Of a stretch of 64,000 bases of DNA, positions 31,708 to 39,869 are shown in pieces. Position 1 is the first letter of the stretch, and the number at the start of each line of letters is the position of its first letter. The notes under the pieces are model-generated. The model had not been told where the DNA came from, searched no databases, and was given only the letters and a program-made list of their open reading frames with translations. Source of the stretch: Prevotella sp. Lineage in GTDB: Bacteria > Bacteroidota > Bacteroidia > Bacteroidales > Bacteroidaceae. The position numbers and the translations under genes were made by a program. Location of the stretch: positions 1-64,000 of the forward strand of contig JAFTFG010000020.1 in assembly GCA_017449675.1 (NCBI GenBank), written 5' to 3'.

Positions 31708-32527
31708 AGTATCAGGCAATTGGCCGTTAGTACTGGGCTTTTGGTTCATGAGCCTATTAAGTCCATTAAACCTATCAGCCCAAAATGACTCCGCCAAGGT
31801 TATCACGAGCAGTAGGATGATCGGTATAGGAGGTACTAACATCCTGGACACCTACCTCTCAGCAGAACATTTCAAGGGAGCAGGAATGAGTTTTCTGGCA
31901 ACGGTAGAGCGTAAGCGGCCCTACCGTCGATGGAGTACCCTGATGGAACATGAGGCCAACCTCTCCTTGGTACATGACCGTGCCGACTCTCAGAAAGAGA
32001 TGGAGGGAGTTTATAACTTCTACTGGGGAAAACTCTATAACTGGTCGCTTTTCAACCAACGGTTGACGCTACAGGCCGGTGGACTGGTCAACGCATCCCT
32101 GGGGTTCATCTATAACACCTCCAACTCCAATAACCCCGCTCAGGCCCGTGCCCATCTGAACGTGATGCCCACCGCAGTGGCCTCCTATCGCTTCACACTC
32201 TTCAAGAAACCTATGCTGGTGCGTTATGAGGTGAACCTCCCATTGGCCGGTGTGATGTTCTCACCCAACTACGGACAGTCGTACTATGAGATCTTCTCAC
32301 GTGGCAACTATGACCACAACTGTGTCTTCACCACTTTCGTCAACGCCCCTGAATGGCGACAGATACTGACCCTTGATGCCAACCTCAAGGGATCGTGGAT
32401 GCTCCGGATCGGTTATTTAGGGAACTACCAGCAATACAAGGTGAACCAACTGAAGCAACACGTATACACCCATCGGTTACTCATCGGTTTCACCAAGAAA
32501 TTCTCAATTATTCCGCACCGTCTATGA
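31691..32527 (+). CDS. DUF3316 family exported protein
   Basis: A 278-residue protein that begins with a signal peptide (ending LSAQ) and matches the DUF3316 family. Blocks such as GIGGTNILDTYLSAEHFKGAG, then the beta-rich stretches LTLQAGGLVNASLGFIYNT and YEVNLPLAGVMFSPNYGQSY, suggest an outer-membrane beta-barrel. The role is unknown. It overlaps parC by 17 nt and the protease gene by ATGA, an arrangement that suggests long-standing co-expression with topoisomerase IV. Confidence 0.78.
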   Translation: MKTISKVSGNWPLVLGFWFMSLLSPLNLSAQNDSAKVITSSRMIGIGGTNILDTYLSAEHFKGAGMSFLATVERKRPYRRWSTLMEHEANLSLVHDRADSQKEMEGVYNFYWGKLYNWSLFNQRLTLQAGGLVNASLGFIYNTSNSNNPAQARAHLNVMPTAVASYRFTLFKKPMLVRYEVNLPLAGVMFSPNYGQSYYEIFSRGNYDHNCVFTTFVNAPEWRQILTLDANLKGSWMLRIGYLGNYQQYKVNQLKQHVYTHRLLIGFTKKFSIIPHRL

Positions 32528-33564
32528 AGAAGATTCTATTATCTATAGTGCCTATAGTAACGATAGTGACTATACTATCCTTTTCCTCCTGCGTGGATGA
32601 GCAGGAGCGTCCAGATACCCCCGCAGGCAACTTTGAGGCCCTGTGGCAGATTATCGACGAGCATTATTGTTTCTTTGACTACAAACAACAGGAGTACGGA
32701 CTGGACTGGCAAGAGGTATACCAGAAATACAGGGTACGCATCAACGAAGATATGACAGAGCCCCAACTCTTTGAGGTATGCTGCGACATGCTGTCTGAAC
32801 TGCGTGACGGACATGTCAACCTGTCCTCCAGTTATGACTACGGACGCTATTGGACATGGCAGGAAGCCTATCCCAAGAATTTCAGCGACACCCTGTCACG
32901 TATCTATATGGGTACCGACTACAAGATCTCCAGCGGTCTGCGCTATCGGGTGCTGGACGATAATATCGGCTATATCCGCTATGAGTCCTTCCAGAATGGT
33001 ATCGGAGAAGGTAATCTCGATGACGTACTGACCTATCTCATCCTCTGCAGAGGACTGATTATCGATATCCGGAATAACGGCGGAGGCGACCTGACCAATG
33101 CCGAGATGTTAGCAGCCCGCTTTGTCAATGAGAGGACCTTGGTAGGTTATATGCAGCATAAGACAGGTAAGGGACATCAGGACTTCAGTAGTCTGGAGCC
33201 ACAATATCTGGAGCCATCCAGTAATATCCGATGGCATAAGCCAGTGTGTATACTGACCAACCGCTCCGTATTCAGTGCCGCCAATGAGTTTGTATCTATG
33301 ATGCACGCCCTTCCTCAGGTGAAGATAGTAGGTGACCATACTGGTGGAGGTTCCGGTCTGCCGATGAGCAGCAGTCTGCCTAATGGATGGAATGTCCGCT
33401 TCTCCGCCTGTCCGTCCTATGACAAAGACAAACAACAGACGGAATTCGGTATTGCTCCCGACTATTTCGTACAACTGGAAGATGAGGACATGGCGAAGGG
33501 TATTGATACCATCATTGAGGCTGCACGAAATCTTTTAGCCGAAGGTACTTTCGTTCGACAATAA
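32524..33564 (+). CDS. S41 family (C-terminal-processing type) peptidase, lipoprotein
   Basis: A 346-residue lipoprotein (FSSC, Cys23). The S41 catalytic core contains GLIIDIRNNGGGDL, the catalytic serine region NRSVFSAANEF (Ser251) and a GGGSGLPMS loop. The usual PDZ domain is not visible between the N-terminal helical bundle and the core, as in short Bacteroidetes S41 peptidases. It probably processes periplasmic or outer-membrane proteins. The start at 32524 overlaps the DUF3316 stop (ATGA) and gives the signal peptide; a longer frame from 32395 lies inside DUF3316. Confidence 0.85.
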   Translation: MKKILLSIVPIVTIVTILSFSSCVDEQERPDTPAGNFEALWQIIDEHYCFFDYKQQEYGLDWQEVYQKYRVRINEDMTEPQLFEVCCDMLSELRDGHVNLSSSYDYGRYWTWQEAYPKNFSDTLSRIYMGTDYKISSGLRYRVLDDNIGYIRYESFQNGIGEGNLDDVLTYLILCRGLIIDIRNNGGGDLTNAEMLAARFVNERTLVGYMQHKTGKGHQDFSSLEPQYLEPSSNIRWHKPVCILTNRSVFSAANEFVSMMHALPQVKIVGDHTGGGSGLPMSSSLPNGWNVRFSACPSYDKDKQQTEFGIAPDYFVQLEDEDMAKGIDTIIEAARNLLAEGTFVRQ

Positions 33565-33586
33565 TAATAAAAAGTTGCTTTTTTAT

Positions 33587-33617
33587 TTTGTATTGTCCCC
33601 ACTTATTCGTACCTTTG
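33587..33617 (+). promoter_or_regulatory. Promoter of the tRNA-Leu/tRNA-Val pair
   Basis: TTTG (33587-33590), 19 nt, TACCTTTG (33610-33617). Spacer sequence is shared with the tRNA-Val(CAC) promoter. Confidence 0.75.
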
Positions 33618-33651
33618 CACTCGCTTAGCGCAAAGAATGGGATTAACCGTC

Positions 33652-33736
33652 GCGCCTGTGGCGGAATTGGTAGACGCGCTAGACTTAGGATCTAGTGTCT
33701 CACGACGTGCAGGTTCGAGTCCTGTCAGGCGCACCA
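33652..33736 (+). tRNA. tRNA-Leu, anticodon TAG
   Basis: Acceptor GCGCCTG pairs with CAGGCGC. The anticodon arm is CTAGA CTTAGGA TCTAG. A long variable arm (TGTCTCACGACG) marks a class II tRNA, and the CCA end is encoded (33734-33736). Confidence 0.95.
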
Positions 33737-33744
33737 AAAGAAGA

Positions 33745-33818
33745 GTCGGCATAGCTCAGTTGGTTAGAGTATCACCTTGACATGGTGGGGGTCCTTGGTT
33801 CGAATCCAAGTGTCGACA
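33745..33818 (+). tRNA. tRNA-Val, anticodon GAC
   Basis: Acceptor GTCGGCA pairs with TGTCGAC (one G-T pair). The D stem is GCTC/GAGT with a G-T pair, the anticodon arm TCACC TTGACAT GGTGG, and the T arm CTTGG TTCGAAT CCAAG. CCA is not encoded. It lies 8 nt after tRNA-Leu, in the same transcript. Confidence 0.93.
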
Positions 33819-33820
33819 CA

Positions 33821-33860
33821 ACAAAAGAGGATATGTCACTGATGACATATCCTCTTTTGT
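33821..33860. terminator. Bidirectional terminator between tRNA-Val and the M16 protease
   Basis: A perfect 18-bp stem (33821-33838 with 33843-33860) around a CTGA loop. The stem ends carry A-rich and T-rich tracts, so it can end both the tRNA transcript and the convergent operon. Confidence 0.85.
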
Positions 33861-33875
33861 ATTATCACATAGTTT

Positions 33876-36686
33876 CTATTCCGACAACATCGTTACCTCC
33901 AGACACCGCTTGGCATCCAACAGTCGCTGTGCCATCCGCTGCACCTGCTGAGGGGTCATCTGCTCTACCATCTGACAATAATCCTTGTCGAAGTCGACAT
34001 CATCATCCAATTCATGCCAGATGACATAACTCCAATAGTCATTCGTGATGGCAGCCTGCGCATACTGTTTCACCAGGTATTCCTTGACCTTCTGCATCGA
34101 CGAGGCAGCAGGACCCTGCTGGGCTATCAGTCGCAACTGTTCGTAGATGATGGGGTTCAGTTCCTCATAACGCTGCGGGTCAGCATTATAACTGATACGC
34201 ATCATGGTGGTAGGATGGTCGTCCTTATCGAAGTTGACTCCTACACGGACCCCATAGGTACCTCCCTTTTCCTCACGAACCGAATCCGTATAAGCGATCT
34301 GCAGCACACGATTCAGGAAGTCAAGTTCCAAATCAGCCTGAGCCGTGAAGGGGATATCTGCGGTGTAGTAGATACTGACATTCGCCAGAGGTACAGCCTG
34401 TTTCTTAGTAAACTTCACTACTTTCTGTCCATCCACGATCTGCGGGACATTCGCCCAGTTGGTCTTCTCACCCTGATGAGTAGCGGGTAATGTGGCTAAA
34501 TACTGGCACAGGTAACTACGTAACTGTTGCTCATCGAAGTTACCAATGATGACCGCCTTGAAATTAGAGGCATCACTGAAACGCTCCTTGTAAATCTCGA
34601 AGATACGGTCGTAACTGACCTTATCAAGCGTCTCCTGCACCACAGGAGCCATACGGGGATGATGGTTGTAGAGCACGGCATAGCAGGAGTCGTTAAACTC
34701 CACACGCGGTGAGGCGTTCCGATTGGTCAGGAAAGCCCGCTGACGATTCATCAGACTCTCGAAAGCCACTGTGTCACGGCGAGGCTGTGTGAAATATAGG
34801 TAGGTCAGTTCGAAAAGACTCTTCATATCCTTGATACTGGAACCACCACTGATACTCTGTCCACGAGACCCCACCGACGGCTGTACACGTACAGACTTAC
34901 CTGTCAGCATACGGCGCAGCGTCGTCTGGTCAAAATCACCTACGCCCCCTTCAGTAACGGCAGCCGACAGGATATTAAAGTTAGGAATATCCTCATCGCC
35001 ATAGCGTGACGTTCCACCTTCGGCCGTCATGCGGAAACTGACAGCATCGGCCTCATAATCAGTCTTCTTGGCATAGACCTTCATCCCGTTCGACAGCGTC
35101 AGTTCCGTGAACCCGTGACGATAGGGTCTCTCACTGGTAACCGTACCGGGCTGCGGTAACTGACTGATCAGTTGATCAGCAAGTTGCTGTTCCGTATAAG
35201 GAGCATATTGCTGTCGTTGGGCAGCAAGGATGACCTCCTCTATCTGCTGCTCAGTAGGTAAACTGACAGACTCCTTGTCAGGAGCATACATCACCACGAC
35301 CTGATTCTGGTCTGTGATCAACTCACCGACAGCACGGTTTACCTCATCAAGTGTCACCTCACGGTCAAACAGGCGGGCATTCTCCAGATCCTGCTCTGCC
35401 GACTGTAACGGTTCCCAGGCTAGGAAGTTCTCCACACACTGATTGACATAATGAGAGTTACGGAAATCGTCACGCATATTATAGCGACGCTCGGCAGCAT
35501 TCAGATACAGTTTCTTGGCACGCTCCAGTTCCGATTGCGTGAAACCGTGTTGACGCGTACGCTCAGCCACAGCAACCGCTGTGAGGATACCCCCAAGGAT
35601 CTGATCCTGCTTACAGGAAATACTCAGTGAGAAGGCCTCTTTGGTACGACTCAGGAAGAACGTAGACGCACGGCCCGTCGCACTCTGGAAAGGAGGATTG
35701 GCCAATTGGCGCAGTTCCGACAACCGGTCGTTGAGCATCGTACCGATCAGTCTGTCCACATAGTCACCACGCAGATATTTCATCGAGTTCTTCTCATGAT
35801 CAGGCGTAGCGTCACGTTTCTGGTAGAGATGACAGAGTACGATAGGCTGCTCAGCATCCTTCTCGATCACCACCAGCATCGAGTCATTATCAGTGACAGG
35901 ATAGTAGATACGCTCTGCACGCTCTTTTGGCAGAGGGATTGACGAGAAGGTGTTTTTAATCTTCTTCTCCATCATATCCACATCGAAGTCACCCACAACA
36001 ATGATCGCCTGCAGGTCAGGACGATACCATTTCTGGTAGTAGTCACGCAGATCCTGGTAAGGGAAGTGGTCGACGATATCCATTGAACCGATAGGCATGC
36101 AATCCTCGTACTTCGTACCTTTATATACCTTAGGCATAGCCTGTTCCATCAGTCGCTGCACGGCCATACCCGCACGACGGGTACGCCACTCTTCGTGGAT
36201 GACACCACGCTCTTTGTCAATCTCCTCATCCTCCAACAACAGGTAGTGACTCCAGTCATGGAGCACCAACAGGCAGGAGTCGATGATACCCTCGCGTTTC
36301 AGCGGGGCTGAACCGATATGATAGACTGTCTGGTCAATAGAAGTATAGGCATTGAGGTTGGCACCAAACTTAACACCAATGGTCTCCGCCCAAGGTACGA
36401 TACCCAAATTCTTTCCTTTGCCCGGGAAGTTCTTCGTACCGTTGAATGCCATATGCTCCAAAAAGTGAGCCAGTCCACGCTGACGCGGCTCCTCTTGAAT
36501 ACTACCTACCCGTTGGGCAATATAGAAATCGGCAAGACCTGCTTCCTTGGCATTATGCCGGATATAATAGGTCATCCCGTTTTTCAAGGTTCCCTTACGG
36601 ATACTAGGGTCAGAAGGCAACTGTGCTGCCGTCGACAATGACAGCAGCACCAGTGCAAAAAGGGATAAGAGGTTTCGTCTCATCAT
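33876..36686 (-). CDS. M16 family (insulinase/pitrilysin-like) zinc protease
   Basis: A 936-residue exported protease with two repeated M16 halves. The signal peptide ends near residue 21. The inverted zinc motif HFLEH is at 74-78, followed by the third ligand region RGVIHEEWRTRR. The C-terminal half (about 510-936) has the fold without the zinc motif, as usual. It is the last gene of a five-gene operon that starts with a TonB receptor. It may degrade peptides in the periplasm or process operon partners; the substrate is unknown. The gene ends 15 nt from the bidirectional terminator. Confidence 0.92.
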   Translation of the reverse strand: MMRRNLLSLFALVLLSLSTAAQLPSDPSIRKGTLKNGMTYYIRHNAKEAGLADFYIAQRVGSIQEEPRQRGLAHFLEHMAFNGTKNFPGKGKNLGIVPWAETIGVKFGANLNAYTSIDQTVYHIGSAPLKREGIIDSCLLVLHDWSHYLLLEDEEIDKERGVIHEEWRTRRAGMAVQRLMEQAMPKVYKGTKYEDCMPIGSMDIVDHFPYQDLRDYYQKWYRPDLQAIIVVGDFDVDMMEKKIKNTFSSIPLPKERAERIYYPVTDNDSMLVVIEKDAEQPIVLCHLYQKRDATPDHEKNSMKYLRGDYVDRLIGTMLNDRLSELRQLANPPFQSATGRASTFFLSRTKEAFSLSISCKQDQILGGILTAVAVAERTRQHGFTQSELERAKKLYLNAAERRYNMRDDFRNSHYVNQCVENFLAWEPLQSAEQDLENARLFDREVTLDEVNRAVGELITDQNQVVVMYAPDKESVSLPTEQQIEEVILAAQRQQYAPYTEQQLADQLISQLPQPGTVTSERPYRHGFTELTLSNGMKVYAKKTDYEADAVSFRMTAEGGTSRYGDEDIPNFNILSAAVTEGGVGDFDQTTLRRMLTGKSVRVQPSVGSRGQSISGGSSIKDMKSLFELTYLYFTQPRRDTVAFESLMNRQRAFLTNRNASPRVEFNDSCYAVLYNHHPRMAPVVQETLDKVSYDRIFEIYKERFSDASNFKAVIIGNFDEQQLRSYLCQYLATLPATHQGEKTNWANVPQIVDGQKVVKFTKKQAVPLANVSIYYTADIPFTAQADLELDFLNRVLQIAYTDSVREEKGGTYGVRVGVNFDKDDHPTTMMRISYNADPQRYEELNPIIYEQLRLIAQQGPAASSMQKVKEYLVKQYAQAAITNDYWSYVIWHELDDDVDFDKDYCQMVEQMTPQQVQRMAQRLLDAKRCLEVTMLSE

Positions 36687-36696
36687 TCCTATTTAA

Positions 36697-37938
36697 TTAT
36701 TTCAACATAGAAGGAACTGCCTCTGCCTCGAAGTCGTTGGTTGAGTTGTTCGTATCAATATACTTGCCGTCACTATCCTGCTTACGGATGACAGCCTTGC
36801 TATAGCGGCTCTTGTCATTGAGTGTCCTACCACAATAAGTCCAGCCATTATCGATATTGGCAGGCAATACATTCCACTGCCACTCTTCCTCCACGCTGAG
36901 ATTGACACCATCAATCACCCATTTCATAGGAATCTTATAGGTATTATTGACTTTCATCTCATAGGAGTTGCCATTGAAAGTCATGATATACTTACCGTCA
37001 TAGACATACTTCTCCAACCAAGTATCCTTGTTTTCCTGCATCTTCACAATAGCCATCGCCTTGAAGCCACGGTTGTGCATGGTGTACAACGTAGCGGTAT
37101 AACAGAACCACTTGTCCAGATTGGTCACTTTCTCGTTATCCACATCATTATAGTTGGGATTACTGCTGACATCATAGAACTCAAAGTCAGCACCGCTCAA
37201 GTCAAACGAGTTGGCATTACCCTCTGTATGATTGATTGCATTGACTGCCAAGGTCAGCGTCTGACCAGGCTCTACGGGTACGGACTTACCTGTACCGGGA
37301 ATCATATAGACTGCGGCAACAGCCATCGTATCCGCATTGATATCAGGCTCATAGGCATAATTATTGGTCGACAGGAAAGAAGACTCAACAAAAGCCAGAC
37401 TGTCAGCATAAAGTGTCACATCAGAGTTATTGGTGATCTTGATATACTGGTCGTTAGAGTACTGCTTACCCTCGGGAGTTGTCGTACCTGTGAAGAAAAT
37501 CTCGCTGATAACAAAACCGCCCTTCGCCGTAAAGGTATTGATGGTAGCACGAACAGCAGGAGATTTGGTAGAAATAGCCACGTTCTCCTGTTTGAAGTCA
37601 AACTTGGTAGAACCAGCGACACCATTTACCGTGAAGGATATCTCACCCTCAGACTGTACATTATAAGTACCCTCAGCCACATCCTCGAACGAGACGACAA
37701 AACCGTTGACGGTCTTCTGGATGGCATTCGTTGCAACATATACCTCACCGGTATTGACATCTGTCAATGAAGTCTGGTCACTCAGCACTTCCACATTATC
37801 CAACCCTAAGGGCATGTCAATAGTCAGTGTCACTGGCTCATTAATGATGACTGGACCATCGTCACTGCTACATGATGTCATTGTCGTTCCCATCGCAAGG
37901 AGCATCATTAGGCTCCAAAACAAACTTTTCTTTTTCAT
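36697..37938 (-). CDS. DUF4876 family lipoprotein
   Basis: A 413-residue lipoprotein (MTSC, Cys23). Residues 35-135 form an Ig-like carboxypeptidase-regulatory-type domain. From about 140 the DUF4876 region starts with GGFVISEIFFTGTTTPEGKQ and continues with NDQYIKITNNSDVTLYADSL. This family is found beside TonB receptors in Bacteroidetes and is thought to be exposed at the surface; its ligand is unknown. It lies 10 nt before the protease gene and 45 nt after the DUF6850 gene. Confidence 0.82.
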   Translation of the reverse strand: MKKKSLFWSLMMLLAMGTTMTSCSSDDGPVIINEPVTLTIDMPLGLDNVEVLSDQTSLTDVNTGEVYVATNAIQKTVNGFVVSFEDVAEGTYNVQSEGEISFTVNGVAGSTKFDFKQENVAISTKSPAVRATINTFTAKGGFVISEIFFTGTTTPEGKQYSNDQYIKITNNSDVTLYADSLAFVESSFLSTNNYAYEPDINADTMAVAAVYMIPGTGKSVPVEPGQTLTLAVNAINHTEGNANSFDLSGADFEFYDVSSNPNYNDVDNEKVTNLDKWFCYTATLYTMHNRGFKAMAIVKMQENKDTWLEKYVYDGKYIMTFNGNSYEMKVNNTYKIPMKWVIDGVNLSVEEEWQWNVLPANIDNGWTYCGRTLNDKSRYSKAVIRKQDSDGKYIDTNNSTNDFEAEAVPSMLK

Positions 37939-37983
37939 TTTCTTTTCTTTTTGTTAATACTTCTATTCGTTATCTATACTTGT

Positions 37984-39489
37984 TTAAAATGTCATTCCCG
38001 CATTCAGACTCACCCGTGTCTCATGACTTCCGACAGAGCAATGGGTATAGCCTCCCCCTATCTGAAGGAACACCCCATAACGGCTACTCCCGATACGGTA
38101 GTCACCACGGATGTATGCATCAGCCTCAAAGTAGTTAGCCTTCATGAAATCATAATTAGTATATAGCATATCCACCACACCAGCCTCTGTATTGACCACT
38201 GGAATATTCAGTTCACTGTCGGTATTCGCATAATATCCCCCGTGAAGGCCACTGGTAAGTGTCAACTGCTTCGTCAACCCTGTGATATACTGTCCTTCCA
38301 GTTTTCCATACATCTGACTATACCCCATCTTACGTGCCGGCTCCACATATTCCTCTTTGTTCTGGCGGAACCCACCTTTGAGCATCACATGCCAACTGGA
38401 CAGGCGTTGCCGTCCATATACCGCCTGGAGATAGGTATCCAAGCGATGGTTCTTATACATCGTGAGCGTTGTCAGTATCGGATAATTATTAGACAAGGAG
38501 GAACCTACCATATTCTCATCACCTAACCGACGTACATAGGAGACATGGGCTGAGAGTGCGAAATCATTGGCTCCATGATGACACCATCCAAACTGACCAC
38601 TCATCTGCTCCGCATATAGTTTAGTAAGAGGTAAGGAGTTCAAGGAGGCAGCAATGCGCTCATACCGATGCTCGCCTAGGCAGAGATCGGCAAAAAAGCC
38701 GTTGCCGCTACGTGGTACCGCACTCAGATAGAGTTGTACCCCACCTCCATTAAAATACAGGTTATTGACCTCTCCGGAGAATCTCACATAGACAGCACCC
38801 AGACCTGTCATCTGGTACTCAGGAATCACACCCGTCTCACGGTAAAATGTCACATTATTAGTCTGTTTATAGATATTCGCCTCAATAGCAGCCCCCCAAT
38901 GATAGGTATTGGTAACATAAGCCGCTCCCCCTCTCAACCGCAGGTCTGTCACCACAGAACGCATACGAGGATCGACGGTACGATACTCATGGTCAGCCCT
39001 AAAGAGCAACTCCCCACCCAATAGGAATGAACCTCGCTGTGTCGCATAGCCGCCTTCAAACACATAACGTTCCCGTTCGGTATCACCGCCCAGGGTATCA
39101 GCCAGGATATAAGGTTCCAACAAATCATAGTCTGACACAGAATTCCAAAAAATGTCACGATTCTTACCTGTCATATATGAGGCATTGCCCCATACAGACG
39201 TACGTTTAGAAAGACGGAGAAAGGTCTCTGCCTCAATATCATAATAGGTCTTACCCGCTCCCTTCTGAAGGACAAAGGCCTCCGACTGTTTACTATTATC
39301 CACCCCCACCCGCAATTGGGAATGAGCATGTTGGTAAGCCTTTCCGTGCAATGCCGGATTTCGCCATGACTCACTGGAGATTTTATGCCATATACTATGA
39401 CGTTCTACCTGAATAGAATCTGCGGGAACGCCCAGACAAGAGAGCGTGCTCATCATAGACAGGATATATATAAACGATATTCTTCTCAT
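37984..39489 (-). CDS. DUF6850 family outer-membrane beta-barrel protein
   Basis: A 501-residue exported protein. After the signal peptide (ending GVPAD) come alternating beta strands with many aromatic residues, and it ends in VSLNAGMTF, a barrel-type C-terminal strand ending in Phe. Family features include SWRNPALHGKAYQHAHSQLR near residue 40. It accompanies TonB receptor and DUF4876 genes, so it may form part of an outer-membrane uptake or export machine. The start overlaps the stop of the upstream lipoprotein gene by ATGA. Confidence 0.78.
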   Translation of the reverse strand: MRRISFIYILSMMSTLSCLGVPADSIQVERHSIWHKISSESWRNPALHGKAYQHAHSQLRVGVDNSKQSEAFVLQKGAGKTYYDIEAETFLRLSKRTSVWGNASYMTGKNRDIFWNSVSDYDLLEPYILADTLGGDTERERYVFEGGYATQRGSFLLGGELLFRADHEYRTVDPRMRSVVTDLRLRGGAAYVTNTYHWGAAIEANIYKQTNNVTFYRETGVIPEYQMTGLGAVYVRFSGEVNNLYFNGGGVQLYLSAVPRSGNGFFADLCLGEHRYERIAASLNSLPLTKLYAEQMSGQFGWCHHGANDFALSAHVSYVRRLGDENMVGSSLSNNYPILTTLTMYKNHRLDTYLQAVYGRQRLSSWHVMLKGGFRQNKEEYVEPARKMGYSQMYGKLEGQYITGLTKQLTLTSGLHGGYYANTDSELNIPVVNTEAGVVDMLYTNYDFMKANYFEADAYIRGDYRIGSSRYGVFLQIGGGYTHCSVGSHETRVSLNAGMTF

Positions 39490-39869
39490 TCTTGTAATAA
39501 TGTGATAGATAATTCTGCAGTACTGATTGGAGTATCCGCAAACGGGACATAATCAGCATGTGCCCTGTAATGGCTGACACGTGACTGTCCATCCTGATCT
39601 GTATATTGTATCATTCCTTCTACATCCACCTTATAAGCACCTCTTAGTACCTGCATTCGAAAACCGGTACCCTCCATGTCTGCCGTCGACTGACTGAGAG
39701 TGGTATTCAGACTCTGCAGTGTCATGGTACCTTGTATCTGCTCTACGGTGATATTATCCGGCATCAACAGGGTCAGCCGTGCCTCAGTGAAATAGTCGTC
39801 TTGCTCCTGATGGCAGGATGCCAAGAGTGCTATCATCAAGAGCGCTATATACAAAAGTCCTTTATTCAT
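39486..39869 (-). CDS. Small lipoprotein of the TonB operon
   Basis: A 127-residue lipoprotein (LASC, Cys19). The mature part is about 105 residues with a beta-sandwich look (ARLTLLMPDNITVEQIQGTM, FRMQVLRGAYKVDVEGMI), like the Ig-like N-terminal domain of the DUF4876 partner. It overlaps both neighbours by ATGA, so translation is coupled through three genes. Probably a surface accessory lipoprotein of the receptor. No precise family assigned. Confidence 0.7.
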   Translation of the reverse strand: MNKGLLYIALLMIALLASCHQEQDDYFTEARLTLLMPDNITVEQIQGTMTLQSLNTTLSQSTADMEGTGFRMQVLRGAYKVDVEGMIQYTDQDGQSRVSHYRAHADYVPFADTPISTAELSITLLQE

